Part shown: piece after piece, positions 1 to 7,122 of the stretch
Layout of the letters: each line of letters starts with the position of its first letter
Position numbering within the stretch: the stretch's first letter is position 1
Assembly: GCA_025937665.1 (NCBI GenBank)
Contig: JAICQW010000065.1
Location: 1 to 9,128, forward strand
Source of the DNA: Nitrososphaeraceae archaeon
GTDB lineage: Archaea > Thermoproteota > Nitrososphaeria > Nitrososphaerales > Nitrososphaeraceae
Direction: 5' to 3'
DNA length: 9,128 bases
Program-made: the position numbers and the translations under genes
Notes under the pieces: model-generated
What the model was told of the DNA's origin: nothing
Database searches by the model: none
Seen by the model: the letters and a program-made list of their open reading frames with translations, nothing else

Positions 1-28
1 AGATATTGAACCGCAATTAAAGATACAA

Positions 29-34
29 TTATAA
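29..34 (+). promoter_or_regulatory. Candidate box A (TATA) for hemL
   Basis: TTATAA is centred about 29-30 bases before the hemL TTG codon. Archaeal box A normally lies 25-30 bases before the transcription start, so the mRNA would begin at or within a few bases of the start codon. No Shine-Dalgarno-like purine tract lies between the box and the start. The surroundings are AT-rich, so a chance match is possible, and hemL could instead be transcribed with genes to the left of the window. Confidence 0.35.
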
Positions 35-60
35 CAGTTTTAAAATTATGATATTCATGT

Positions 61-1329
61 TTGTCGGCTTCTCTATTTAATAGAGCAAAAGAAATAATAC
101 CAGGTGGTGTTAACAGTCCGGTTCGTTTCTATGAACCATATCCCTTCTTTGCCTCATATGGCAGAGGTTCAAAGATTATCACAGAAGATCATGACACCCT
201 AATAGACTATTGCCTAGGATATGGTGCTATTATTTTAGGACATGCATATTTTGAAATTATAAGTGCAGTGAAGAAACAGCTGGAAAAGGGCAATATTTTC
301 TGTGTTCCTACAGAAAATGAGGTTAGACTTGCCGAACTGATAATTGAAATGGTTCCCAATATGGAAATGGTCAGACTTATGAGTACTGGGGCAGAAACAA
401 CAATGCATTCTATCAGGCTGGCAAGGGCTTTTACAAAGAAGAAAAAGGTGGTCAAGTTTGACGGATGTTACCACGGTGCTTATGATTATGTTATGGTAAA
501 TCCGGGTTCAAGTGCCTCAAATAATTCATTTAATGGCAATTTAGTAGAGGCGATGAATCAAACATTACTATTGCCATATAACGACTTAGGTGAGCTCGAA
601 AATCTGGTCAGGACAAACAATGATATTGCTTGTGTGATTGTTGAACCGGTTTTGGCAAACATGGGTTTAATTATACCAGAGGAGGATTATCTCAGTAAAT
701 TAAGAAGAATTTGTGAAAGGGAAGAAATAGTTTTGATTTTTGATGAAGTTGTAACGGGTTTTAGACTTTCACCGGGAGGTGCCTCGGAATATTTTGGAGT
801 GATACCAGATATTATGACACTTGCAAAATCAATTGCTAATGGGTTTCCACTTTCTGCCATAGCTGGGAAAAAGAAGATAATGGAATTGTTATCTCCAGAA
901 GGAACTGTATTTCAAGGAAGCACTTATGCAGGAAACCCAATTTCTACAAGTGCAGGGATTGCGACATTAGAAAAATTAAGTAGCCTGAAAAATGAGTTGT
1001 ACCCAAAGCTTTCACGTTTCACCGATACTTTATCCAATGGAATTAGAGATCATCTAAGAGATCTAAAATTTAAGGCGAGTGTAAATAATATCTCCTCCAT
1101 GTTCCAACTCTATTTTACAGATGAAAAAATAAAAGATGCTTCTAGTGTTAGAAAATCAAATAATATTCTTTATAAGAAACTATTTGACGAACTCTTAAAG
1201 TCTGGGATATTCATACCACCTTCGCAATTTGAAACTTGTTTCATATCCTATTCACATGATGATGATGACATTGATAGAACCATCGAATCATTTGCAAAGG
1301 CATTGAAAAAAGTGAAAGAGTTTGAATAA
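61..1329 (+). CDS. hemL: Glutamate-1-semialdehyde 2,1-aminomutase
   Basis: This cytosolic PLP enzyme converts glutamate-1-semialdehyde to 5-aminolevulinate, the last step of the C5 route into tetrapyrroles. At 422 residues it is full length for the family. The N-terminus carries the family signature IPGGVNSPVR (residues 13-22). The PLP phosphate-binding region is STGAETTM (108-115), followed by the conserved CYHGAYD stretch (136-142). FDEVVTGFR (227-235) supplies the Asp that contacts the pyridine nitrogen, and Lys256 in TLAKSIANGFP is the expected Schiff-base lysine. The TTG start is forced: an in-frame TGA at 49-51 leaves only three codons, none a usual start. The gene overlaps hemC by 8 bases and heads a heme operon. 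Other class-III aminotransferases are excluded by the GSAM-type N-terminus and the GFPLSAIAG motif. Confidence 0.96.
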   Translation: MSASLFNRAKEIIPGGVNSPVRFYEPYPFFASYGRGSKIITEDHDTLIDYCLGYGAIILGHAYFEIISAVKKQLEKGNIFCVPTENEVRLAELIIEMVPNMEMVRLMSTGAETTMHSIRLARAFTKKKKVVKFDGCYHGAYDYVMVNPGSSASNNSFNGNLVEAMNQTLLLPYNDLGELENLVRTNNDIACVIVEPVLANMGLIIPEEDYLSKLRRICEREEIVLIFDEVVTGFRLSPGGASEYFGVIPDIMTLAKSIANGFPLSAIAGKKKIMELLSPEGTVFQGSTYAGNPISTSAGIATLEKLSSLKNELYPKLSRFTDTLSNGIRDHLRDLKFKASVNNISSMFQLYFTDEKIKDASSVRKSNNILYKKLFDELLKSGIFIPPSQFETCFISYSHDDDDIDRTIESFAKALKKVKEFE

Positions 1330-2275
1330 GTACACAGTCGCAACACGTGGAAGCAAATTGGCCCTAATACAGACTGAAATAGTAACTGACAATTTGCTCA
1401 GGCATTATCCTACTGTAAGATGTGATGTTGTAAAAATTAAGTCTAGTGGAGATATTAATAAAGACAAATTACTTTTTTCTGTGGACGAAAAGGGAGTATT
1501 TGAAAAGGAAGTTGATAGAGCTGTTCTCGAGGAGGAGGCAGATTTTGCAGTGCATAGTATCAAGGACATTCCGACTGACATTGGCGACGAATTAGTCGTA
1601 GCATCAATACTAAAGAGAGAGAAGCCAAACGATGTCTTAATTGGAAAATCAAAATCAAGAATAGAATCATTAGAACCAAACTCCCATGTAGGCACAAGCA
1701 GTTTAAGAAGAGCTGTTCAAATAAAAAGGAAGAATCCGAATGTAAAAGTGATTCCAATAAGAGGTAATGTCGAAAGTCGGGTGAGAAAATGTATTGAAGG
1801 TCCTTTTGACGCCATTGTTTTGGCAGAAGCTGGCCTGAAAAGACTTAACTTGACAAGTTTCATAATTCAGCGTTTTAACCATCGAGATTTCGTTCCAGCT
1901 CCAGGACAAGGAGCAATTGGAATCGTATGTCGAAAAGATAACAAAAACTTAATTACTAAATTACAAAAAATTGAAGATAAACCATCTAGATATGCTATCG
2001 ATGCAGAGCGATCTCTGATCCACTACTTGAATGCTGGTTGCAGATTTCCAGTAGGTGCCATAGCGTTACCTAATTTGAAAACTAATAGAATCGTTATGTA
2101 TTCAACAGTATTTTCTGCCGATGGTACTCAATCAATAAACATAAAAAAATCAGATGTTATATCAAATGCGTCTCAGGTTGGAAGGGATGTAGCAATTGAC
2201 CTACTATCAAAAGGAGCAGCAGATTTTGCTCATGAATGGCGAGAGGCATTAGAAAAGTGGAACAATCAAAGGTAA
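1322..2275 (+). CDS. hemC: Porphobilinogen deaminase (hydroxymethylbilane synthase)
   Basis: The enzyme joins four porphobilinogen units into hydroxymethylbilane, working on a covalently bound dipyrromethane primer. Visible family features are ATRGSKLALIQ at the N-terminus (residues 7-17), VHSIKDIPT (77-85) with the catalytic Asp82, the TSSLRR arginine motif (125-130), RGNV (147-150), PAPGQGAIG (192-200), and NAGCRFPVGA near the C-terminus with Cys240 as the cofactor attachment residue. Its 317 residues are normal for the family. The start is TTG inside the end of hemL, with an in-frame TGA at 1313-1315 only two codons upstream, so no ATG or GTG alternative exists. The 8-base overlap with hemL and the overlap with the following methyltransferase gene suggest translational coupling on one mRNA. 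Confidence 0.96.
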   Translation: MNKYTVATRGSKLALIQTEIVTDNLLRHYPTVRCDVVKIKSSGDINKDKLLFSVDEKGVFEKEVDRAVLEEEADFAVHSIKDIPTDIGDELVVASILKREKPNDVLIGKSKSRIESLEPNSHVGTSSLRRAVQIKRKNPNVKVIPIRGNVESRVRKCIEGPFDAIVLAEAGLKRLNLTSFIIQRFNHRDFVPAPGQGAIGIVCRKDNKNLITKLQKIEDKPSRYAIDAERSLIHYLNAGCRFPVGAIALPNLKTNRIVMYSTVFSADGTQSINIKKSDVISNASQVGRDVAIDLLSKGAADFAHEWREALEKWNNQR

Positions 2276-3030
2276 AACCAAAAGGTATAGTGTATATCTG
2301 CGGAGCAGGTCCAGGTGACCGAAACTTACTAACAATGAAGGCTTGCAAACTATTGTCACAATGTGATGTTATTCTTTACGACAGGTTAGTAAACAAAGGG
2401 ATTCTTAATATGGCCTCTTCTCAATCAGAAAAAGTTTATGTCGGTAGGGAGTCAGGTGATCCTACTACTAATCAAATGATTACAAATGAGTTAATGCTAA
2501 AGCATGCAAATGATGGAAAAAAAATACTGAGATTGAAAGGCGGTGATCCATTTATTTTTGGTCGGGGTGGGGAGGAAGCTGAATTCCTCGCATCCAAAAA
2601 TATAAAATACGAAATAGTCCCTGGAATATCTTCTTTAAATGGCGCAGCGGTGTATTCGGGTATTCCATTAACACACAGAGATTATTCATCATCTGTCGTG
2701 ATATTAACAGGTCATGAATCAATTGAGAAAAAAAAGTCATCCATAAAATGGAGATCCATTACTAAGGCGGCTGATACCATTGTGATTTTCATGGGTCTGG
2801 AACAATTAAATGATATTACCAGAAAACTGATTGGAGCTGGATTAACCAGAAATGCAAAGATTGCGGTCATTGAAAATGCCACTTCAAATAAACAGAAAGT
2901 AGTCATTGGCAATTTAGACAATATTGAAAAAAAGGTAAAGCAGAAAAAAGTTCATTCTCCTGCGATAATAATTGTCGGAAAAGTTGTAGGAATTCAAAAC
3001 AAAATAAACTGGTTTGTTCCAAGTATTTAG
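2236..3030 (+). CDS. cobA: Uroporphyrinogen-III C-methyltransferase (SUMT)
   Basis: SUMT transfers two methyl groups from S-adenosylmethionine to uroporphyrinogen III, giving precorrin-2, which feeds siroheme, cobalamin and the archaeal siroheme-dependent heme route. The tetrapyrrole methylase fold is clear: GAGPGD (residues 23-28), YDRLV (48-52), VYVGRESGD (67-75), RLKGGDPFIFGRGGEEAEFL (99-118), VPGISSLNGAAVYSGIPLTHRD (128-149, split here only by position) and VVILTGHE (154-161). It is a single-domain enzyme without the CysG siroheme synthase part or a fused HemD. The start is uncertain. ATG at 2236 overlaps hemC by 40 bases; GTG at 2257 overlaps by 19, has GAGAGG ten bases upstream and would give 257 residues starting closer to the conserved core. 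The gene sits between hemC and hemD, at the metabolic branch point. Confidence 0.93.
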   Translation: MARGIRKVEQSKVKPKGIVYICGAGPGDRNLLTMKACKLLSQCDVILYDRLVNKGILNMASSQSEKVYVGRESGDPTTNQMITNELMLKHANDGKKILRLKGGDPFIFGRGGEEAEFLASKNIKYEIVPGISSLNGAAVYSGIPLTHRDYSSSVVILTGHESIEKKKSSIKWRSITKAADTIVIFMGLEQLNDITRKLIGAGLTRNAKIAVIENATSNKQKVVIGNLDNIEKKVKQKKVHSPAIIIVGKVVGIQNKINWFVPSI

Positions 3031-3073
3031 ACTAACTTCCATTATCAATATCCTAAAACAGTAATCCTAATGC

Positions 3074-3079
3074 TTTTAT
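3074..3079 (+). promoter_or_regulatory. Candidate box A for leaderless hemD
   Basis: TTTTAT is centred 26-27 bases before the hemD TTG codon, in the 72-base gap after cobA. That is the spacing expected if transcription starts at the first base of the start codon. The sequence between the box and the start has no purine-rich ribosome binding site. The box is short and the region AT-rich, so this is moderate evidence. Confidence 0.35.
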
Positions 3080-3102
3080 GACAAGCAAATTTTATTATCT
3101 TA

Positions 3103-3912
3103 TTGGGTAAGATTTTAGTTAACAAAACTATTGCAATAACACGTAGTGAATTAAATAATACTGAATTCATACGATTGGTAAAACAAGAAGGCGGCACACC
3201 AATCTCCTTACCAACAATGAAATTAATTCCTATTGATTCGCAACAATTTCTTGAAAAATTCTCTCAATTTTGTTCCAAACAATACGGCTATTACTTATTC
3301 ATGAGTCCTAATTCTGTAGATCTATTCTTCAAATTGGTGAAAGAAAATAATTTAAATCAATTATTGGAGCAACAACTAGCTCAATGTGATGTTATTGCAA
3401 TAGGACCGTCAACAAGAAAAAGGCTTGAATCGAACAAGGTTTTGGTAAAGTGGCAGCCAACTGATTATTCTACTTTTGGTATTCTGAATTTATTAAAAAA
3501 ATTATCGGTCAAACCAGGGACTCGGATAATGATACCTAGGAGCGGGGCATCAAACTCTTTTCTAAAGGATGAATTAGATTCAATGTCAATAATCCTGGAT
3601 GAATTTTACATCTATTATCCTCAAGTAGAAACGTCAAATCAGACATGGATTGATTTCTCAAAGAAAGTCAAAATGAAAAAGGTACAGGCCATAATTTTTA
3701 CTAGCCCTTCGGCGGTTCGCTATTTCTTTTCAATAATGCAAGTAGTTCTCCCCGACTTTAAGCGGCATGTCAATGAGATAGAAGCTTTGATAAGCATTGG
3801 TCCTAATACGACAAGAGAACTCAAGTCGAAGGATATTTCCCCAATTGAATCTGATGAACATACAATTAGAGGTACTGTACAATTGGTAAACAGGATTTTT
3901 TCCAGAAAATAA
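3103..3912 (+). CDS. hemD: Uroporphyrinogen-III synthase
   Basis: HemD closes hydroxymethylbilane into uroporphyrinogen III while inverting ring D, so it supplies the substrate of the SUMT encoded just upstream. The family is poorly conserved, but its two-domain pattern is visible. It has an ITR-type first strand (AITRSE, residues 11-16) and FMSPNSVDLFF (66-76). VIAIGPSTRKRL (97-108) follows, then the YSTFGILNLL linker (122-131), GTRIMIPRSG (139-148) and a YIYYP end of strand (169-173). The second domain shows IIFTSPSAVRYFF (197-209) and ISIGPNTTREL (230-240). Its 269 residues are typical. The TTG start is forced by an in-frame TGA at 3079-3081, seven codons upstream. Position in a hemL-hemC-cobA-hemD series strongly supports the call. 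Confidence 0.9.
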   Translation: MGKILVNKTIAITRSELNNTEFIRLVKQEGGTPISLPTMKLIPIDSQQFLEKFSQFCSKQYGYYLFMSPNSVDLFFKLVKENNLNQLLEQQLAQCDVIAIGPSTRKRLESNKVLVKWQPTDYSTFGILNLLKKLSVKPGTRIMIPRSGASNSFLKDELDSMSIILDEFYIYYPQVETSNQTWIDFSKKVKMKKVQAIIFTSPSAVRYFFSIMQVVLPDFKRHVNEIEALISIGPNTTRELKSKDISPIESDEHTIRGTVQLVNRIFSRK

Positions 3913-3999
3913 GAATGCGTGTTTGCTCACTGTAATGTTTGTGTGGGAATAACAAGGTTTTTCAAACGAAGGTACTGAATACTATGTGATATTAACAAT

Positions 4000-4977
4000 A
4001 TGTCCGATAAGGGTAGCGAAGGTGCAACTGACATTGACACATTGAAGGACATAGGTCCTGCAACTAAAACCTCTTTGAAGGAAGCTGGTTTTAGGTCAAT
4101 TAAGGATCTAGTTATTCGAGGTCCGATGGATATTGCAGAAGCTACTGGGATTGCAATAGAAAAATGCATAACGCTGTGCAATAAGGCAAGAGAAACGTTA
4201 GAAGATATTGGCGTTTTTGACAAGCCCTTTATTACTGCAAATCAAATTTATGAAAAGAGAAAATCAGAATATCGTATTGCTACAGGTTCAAAAAATCTAG
4301 ATGATCTTCTAGGAGGAGGAATAGAAACACGGGCAATTACCGAATTATATGGCGAGTTTGGTACAGGAAAGACCCAAATTTGTCACACCCTTTGCGTCAC
4401 TGTTCAACAAAATGACGCGGAGGGTAATCTTTCCAGGGCTCTATATATTGACACAGAAAATACATTTAGACCAGAAAGAATTGCCTCCATTGCCTCTGCA
4501 AGGAACATTGATCCCAATACAACTCTTGAAAATGTCATCGTTGCAAAAGCATACAATAGCTCCCATCAAGAAGTAATAATTCAGGAATCGCCGAATGTTA
4601 TCAATCTACACAACATTAAACTCATGATAGTTGATTCCATTGTATCTCACTACAGGGCAGAATTTCTTGGAAGATCTTTCTTATCAGAAAGGCAGCAACG
4701 GATTAACAGATTACTGCACATACTTCTAAGGATTGCTGAAACATGTAAAATTGCAGTAGTATTGACGAACCAAATTCAGTCATCACCCGATGCGCTATTT
4801 GGTGATCCTAACAAGGCAACAGGGGGGAACGTCATGGCCCATTCGAGCACGTACCGGCTCTACCTAAAGAAATCTGGCAAGAATAGAATTGCTAGAATGG
4901 TCGACAGCCCTTATCATTCAGAAAGAGAGATACTGTTTGCACTAAACGACCAGGGTATTGGAGATCCACAGAAATAG
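4000..4977 (+). CDS. radA: DNA repair and recombination protein RadA
   Basis: RadA is the archaeal Rad51/RecA-family recombinase, which forms ATP-dependent filaments on single-stranded DNA and carries out strand exchange. The N-terminal helix-hairpin-helix domain covers residues about 12-70 (IDTLKDIGPATKTSLKEAG). It is followed by the FxxA polymerisation motif, Phe77-Ile-Thr-Ala80. The core begins at LGGGIETRAITE (104-115), with Walker A GEFGTGKT (118-125), YIDTENTFRPER (149-160), Walker B LMIVDS (208-213), TNQIQ (256-260), the L2 region KATGGNVMAHSSTYR (272-286) and the ATP-cap region MVDSPYH (300-306). The length of 325 residues and the L2 region identify RadA rather than the paralogue RadB. 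It starts at ATG after an 87-base gap in which I see no convincing box A. It is probably an independent unit. Confidence 0.97.
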   Translation: MSDKGSEGATDIDTLKDIGPATKTSLKEAGFRSIKDLVIRGPMDIAEATGIAIEKCITLCNKARETLEDIGVFDKPFITANQIYEKRKSEYRIATGSKNLDDLLGGGIETRAITELYGEFGTGKTQICHTLCVTVQQNDAEGNLSRALYIDTENTFRPERIASIASARNIDPNTTLENVIVAKAYNSSHQEVIIQESPNVINLHNIKLMIVDSIVSHYRAEFLGRSFLSERQQRINRLLHILLRIAETCKIAVVLTNQIQSSPDALFGDPNKATGGNVMAHSSTYRLYLKKSGKNRIARMVDSPYHSEREILFALNDQGIGDPQK

Positions 4978-5052
4978 TGGTTCACTCCAACAGAGAATAC
5001 CGAGGAACTTAAATTCATTAAGCAAAAAATCAATTTTAGGCAAAATTACCAG

Positions 5053-5062
5053 TTAATATTAA
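5053..5062 (+). promoter_or_regulatory. Candidate box A for the rpl21e cluster
   Basis: TTAATATTAA, continuing into further AT sequence up to 5067, is centred about 31 bases before the rpl21e ATG. It lies in the 111-base gap after radA, the longest gap in the window. It would give an mRNA with a 5' leader of only a few bases, and it is the natural place for the promoter of the rpl21e-rpoF-DUF655-ksgA block. Apart from this box and an AAGGAG tract at 5066-5071, I see nothing else in the gap. Confidence 0.4.
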
Positions 5063-5088
5063 ATTAAGGAGTAATATGATAATTCAGC

Positions 5089-5370
5089 ATGCCAAAATCT
5101 CATGGTATTAGAAGGAAATCCAGACATATTATGACTAAAGGCAATATGTCAAAGGGACTTTCACATTTACTAATCAACTATTCAATCGGCGATAAGGTAG
5201 TAGTAATAATAGATCCTCGGGAACACAAGACAACCCCGCACAGAAGATTTCAGGGGAGAGTAGGAGATATCAAGGAAATTGGTAGGAGAACTGTCAAGAT
5301 CGGAATTCTTGTTGGCGATAAACAAAAGTACTTGCAAACCAAGTTTAACCATATCCGCCCCATAAAATAG
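5089..5370 (+). CDS. rpl21e: 50S ribosomal protein L21e
   Basis: L21e is a large-subunit ribosomal protein found only in archaea and eukaryotes. The 93-residue protein is very basic and has the family layout: a Lys/Arg-rich N-terminal tail (MPKSHGIRRKSRH), a YSIGDKVVVIIDPREHKTTP core (residues 31-50), HRRFQGRVG (51-59), and a C-terminal strand ending in HIRPIK (88-93). The length is normal. The ATG start is well placed at the conserved tail. It leads a translation and transcription cluster, with rpoF only 13 bases downstream and probably on the same mRNA. Confidence 0.96.
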   Translation: MPKSHGIRRKSRHIMTKGNMSKGLSHLLINYSIGDKVVVIIDPREHKTTPHRRFQGRVGDIKEIGRRTVKIGILVGDKQKYLQTKFNHIRPIK

Positions 5371-5383
5371 AAGGTATTGAGTA

Positions 5384-5716
5384 GTGACAAAAATAACAAA
5401 AAAAGAGATGATAGCACTTCCAGATGTAAAGGAGATACTAGAAGCCAAGAAAGTCGATGAAATGGATCAAATCCAGCGATGGACTTATGATTATGTAAAC
5501 AAGTTTTCAAAAACTAGTAGAAAACAGGCACAAAAACTTGTCAGTGAACTAGTAAGCCAATGCAACCTTACTGAGGAAGAGGCTGTTGAAATTGTGAATA
5601 TCTTACCTTCTACATTGGAGGAAATCAGGGCCTTTACATTTGGTTGGAAAAAATTGATATTAACATCCACTTCAGAAAGCATTTTACAAAAAATTACAGC
5701 AGTGCATGAAACTTAA
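5384..5716 (+). CDS. rpoF: DNA-directed RNA polymerase subunit F (Rpo4/Rpb4)
   Basis: Rpo4 pairs with Rpo7 to form the stalk of archaeal RNA polymerase, which acts in open-complex formation, RNA binding and termination. The 110-residue protein shows the Rpb4 pattern. There is an N-terminal segment that would pack on Rpo7 (ALPDVKEILEAKK, residues 11-23), then an all-helical HRDC-like part. This contains KAQKLVSEL-type helices with the sequence RKQAQKLVSELV (46-57), LTEEEAVEIVNILPSTLEEI (62-81) and a final TSESILQKI helix (96-104). The LP-x-T-x-x-E motif near residues 74-80 is characteristic. The GTG start is forced by an in-frame TGA at 5378-5380. A weak GAAGGT tract lies eight bases before it. 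Its position directly after rpl21e agrees with conserved archaeal gene order. Confidence 0.93.
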   Translation: MTKITKKEMIALPDVKEILEAKKVDEMDQIQRWTYDYVNKFSKTSRKQAQKLVSELVSQCNLTEEEAVEIVNILPSTLEEIRAFTFGWKKLILTSTSESILQKITAVHET

Positions 5717-5744
5717 AAAGTACGCAGTACATTATTGCAAGTAA

Positions 5745-6353
5745 TTGGATTCTACCAATCATAGTAACTTTCATAATAGACACACAGGTCATGATTATAA
5801 CCTGCATAGTCATAAGTTTGAAGAATATGCATATGTTCTTGATTTCACTCTTAGAGGAAAATCCACTACAATAAGAGGAAGAGAAGGGATAATCATTCAG
5901 GCAATAGGCGAGAACCGTTTGACATTATTGGAATTACTAGGAATACAGAACGCTAATTTTGATATCGGCGAAAGAGTGTATATTGGGAAAGAAGGAAGAA
6001 ACAAGATAATTAGCGTTCTTGGCAAGTTACAATACGATTCAATATCGCAAACCGCAAAAAATGAACTTCCCCCTATCGTTGAAAAGATAGTGCTTGCAAA
6101 TGAGGAACGATTTGTTACTTACATTAATACAGCTCAGCCGATCACACCGAGAATACATTCATTAGAATTGATACCAGGAATAGGTAAAACATATATGATG
6201 AGCATAATCAACGACAGGGAAAAGAATAGATTTACTTCTTTCTCAGATATACAATCAAGAATAGGTCTTAAGGATATTCATAAACTCGTAGCAAAAAGGA
6301 TAGTTGAGGAAATCACCAAAGAGACCAGGATGACACTATTCGTTGGAAGATGA
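5745..6353 (+). CDS. DUF655 family helix-hairpin-helix protein
   Basis: The biochemical function is unknown. The family is archaeal and combines an N-terminal beta-rich, OB-like part with a helix-hairpin-helix nucleic-acid-binding part. Visible here are EEYAYVLDF (residues 26-34), REGIIIQAIGENRLTLLEL (46-64), IGERVYIGKEGRNKI (74-88), TAKNELPPIVEKIV (103-116), NEERFVTYINTAQPITPR (119-136) and the hairpin LELIPGIGKTYM (140-151). A second helical segment runs to about residue 190. The 202-residue protein begins with an unusual tail holding His6, 10, 13, 16, 21 and 23. The TTG start directly follows an in-frame TAA (5742-5744) and no later start precedes the conserved core, so the tail is probably translated. 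It sits 28 bases after rpoF and overlaps ksgA by 11 bases. The context suggests a role around rRNA or the ribosome, which is inference. Confidence 0.9.
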   Translation: MDSTNHSNFHNRHTGHDYNLHSHKFEEYAYVLDFTLRGKSTTIRGREGIIIQAIGENRLTLLELLGIQNANFDIGERVYIGKEGRNKIISVLGKLQYDSISQTAKNELPPIVEKIVLANEERFVTYINTAQPITPRIHSLELIPGIGKTYMMSIINDREKNRFTSFSDIQSRIGLKDIHKLVAKRIVEEITKETRMTLFVGR

Positions 6354-7062
6354 CAAAAGAAAAAATCTTGGTCAACATTTTCTAATTGACTTTAACATAA
6401 TTTTCAAAATTATAAAAGCCTGTAACGTTGGAAAGAATGATGTAGTATTGGAGTTTGGTACTGGATATGGATATCTTACAAAAAAGATAGCACAGACTGC
6501 TAAATTGGTGTATACTTACGAAATTGACAAGGAGATATATGCTGAAGCAAAGAATTATCTTATTCAAAATAGCAATGTTGTAATTTTCAACCAGGATTTC
6601 TTTAAGCAGGAGCATCACGAATTTGACTTTTTTTTATCGAATATACCCTATGCTAGATCAAAAGAGATAATGAAGTGGTTATCGATTCATGAGTTTAGAG
6701 AGGCCGTAATTATGGTCCAAAAAGAGTTTTCTGAGAAACTTACAGCATCGCCGGGGAATGAGGATTATTCTGCCGTTTCGGTTTTTTCTCAGTATTGTTT
6801 TGATATTGAACAACTTTTTGACGTTACAAAAAATTCTTTCCATCCGCCTCCAAAGATAGACTCCAAGGTTATCAGATTAAGGAGGAAAAAAAATAACATG
6901 GACCTTAAAATTATTTCAGGTCTAGAATATTTATTTAGTAACAAAAATAAGAATGCAGGCACATTATTAGAATCCAAGCAGTATCAAAATAAAAAAATCA
7001 GTCAATTAAATGTTGAAACTTTGGTTGATATTTCCAATGACCTAATCAAGAATAAGCGATAA
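6343..7062 (+). CDS. ksgA: 16S rRNA adenine dimethyltransferase (KsgA/Dim1)
   Basis: KsgA/Dim1 uses S-adenosylmethionine to dimethylate two neighbouring adenosines in the 3'-terminal hairpin of 16S rRNA, late in small-subunit assembly. Family features are KNLGQHFLID (residues 7-16), the SAM-binding motif LEFGTGYGYLT (36-46), YEID (59-62) with the acidic ribose-binding residue, the catalytic SNIPY (99-103), MVQKEFSEKLTASPG (124-138), YSAVSVFSQ (142-150) and FHPPPKIDSKVIRL (166-179). At 239 residues it is short, because the helical C-terminal domain is reduced to about 55 residues. The TTG start is forced by an in-frame TGA at 6331-6333. An AGGATGA tract at 6327-6333, inside the DUF655 gene, could be its ribosome binding site. 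The overlap suggests coupled translation. Confidence 0.95.
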   Translation: MEDDKRKNLGQHFLIDFNIIFKIIKACNVGKNDVVLEFGTGYGYLTKKIAQTAKLVYTYEIDKEIYAEAKNYLIQNSNVVIFNQDFFKQEHHEFDFFLSNIPYARSKEIMKWLSIHEFREAVIMVQKEFSEKLTASPGNEDYSAVSVFSQYCFDIEQLFDVTKNSFHPPPKIDSKVIRLRRKKNNMDLKIISGLEYLFSNKNKNAGTLLESKQYQNKKISQLNVETLVDISNDLIKNKR

Positions 7063-7092
7063 AGAGTAAAAAGGCTAAAAAAAGTTGTACAG

Positions 7093-7100
7093 TTATAAAT
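7093..7100 (+). promoter_or_regulatory. Box A for leaderless HemK-type methyltransferase gene
   Basis: TTATAAAT is a near-ideal archaeal box A in the 60-base gap after ksgA. Its centre is 26-27 bases before the TTG start codon, exactly where a leaderless transcript would require it. There is no Shine-Dalgarno-like tract between. This is the clearest promoter in the window and suggests the gene can be transcribed independently of the upstream cluster. Confidence 0.55.
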
Positions 7101-7122
7101 TTGCGTTTGTATTTAATCACCA

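Noticed and set aside
1256..1269. GAT/ATG trinucleotide run near the end of hemL
   Set aside because: About four units encode an Asp-rich stretch at a surface position where family members commonly have acidic residues. It is too short to be a meaningful repeat.
207..2921. Minus-strand open frames of 60-100 codons opposite hemL, hemC and cobA
   Set aside because: They lie entirely within strongly supported genes, show no domain pattern, and have Leu/Ser/Phe-rich compositions typical of the reverse complement of AT-rich coding sequence.
3913..3999. Gap before radA considered for a C/D-box small RNA, terminator hairpin or promoter
   Set aside because: A CTGA near 3975 precedes rather than follows a poor C-box-like sequence, a GTTTG/CAAAC pairing would need a loop of nearly 40 bases, and no TATA-like element sits at the right distance from the radA ATG.
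4349..4576. Plus-strand 75-codon frame inside radA
   Set aside because: It is an out-of-frame reading of the radA ATPase core, which is continuous and complete in its own frame.
4978..5088. Longest gap considered for a tRNA or a small protein gene
   Set aside because: No cloverleaf arms or TTC-type T-loop were seen, and the only short ORF is the 11-codon one reported separately. The AT-rich content is explained by a promoter.
5182..5510. Overlapping minus-strand frames of 86-88 codons across rpl21e and rpoF
   Set aside because: Both are opposite conserved archaeal genes, contain no recognisable motif, and have hydrophobic Leu/Ser runs that arise from antisense reading.
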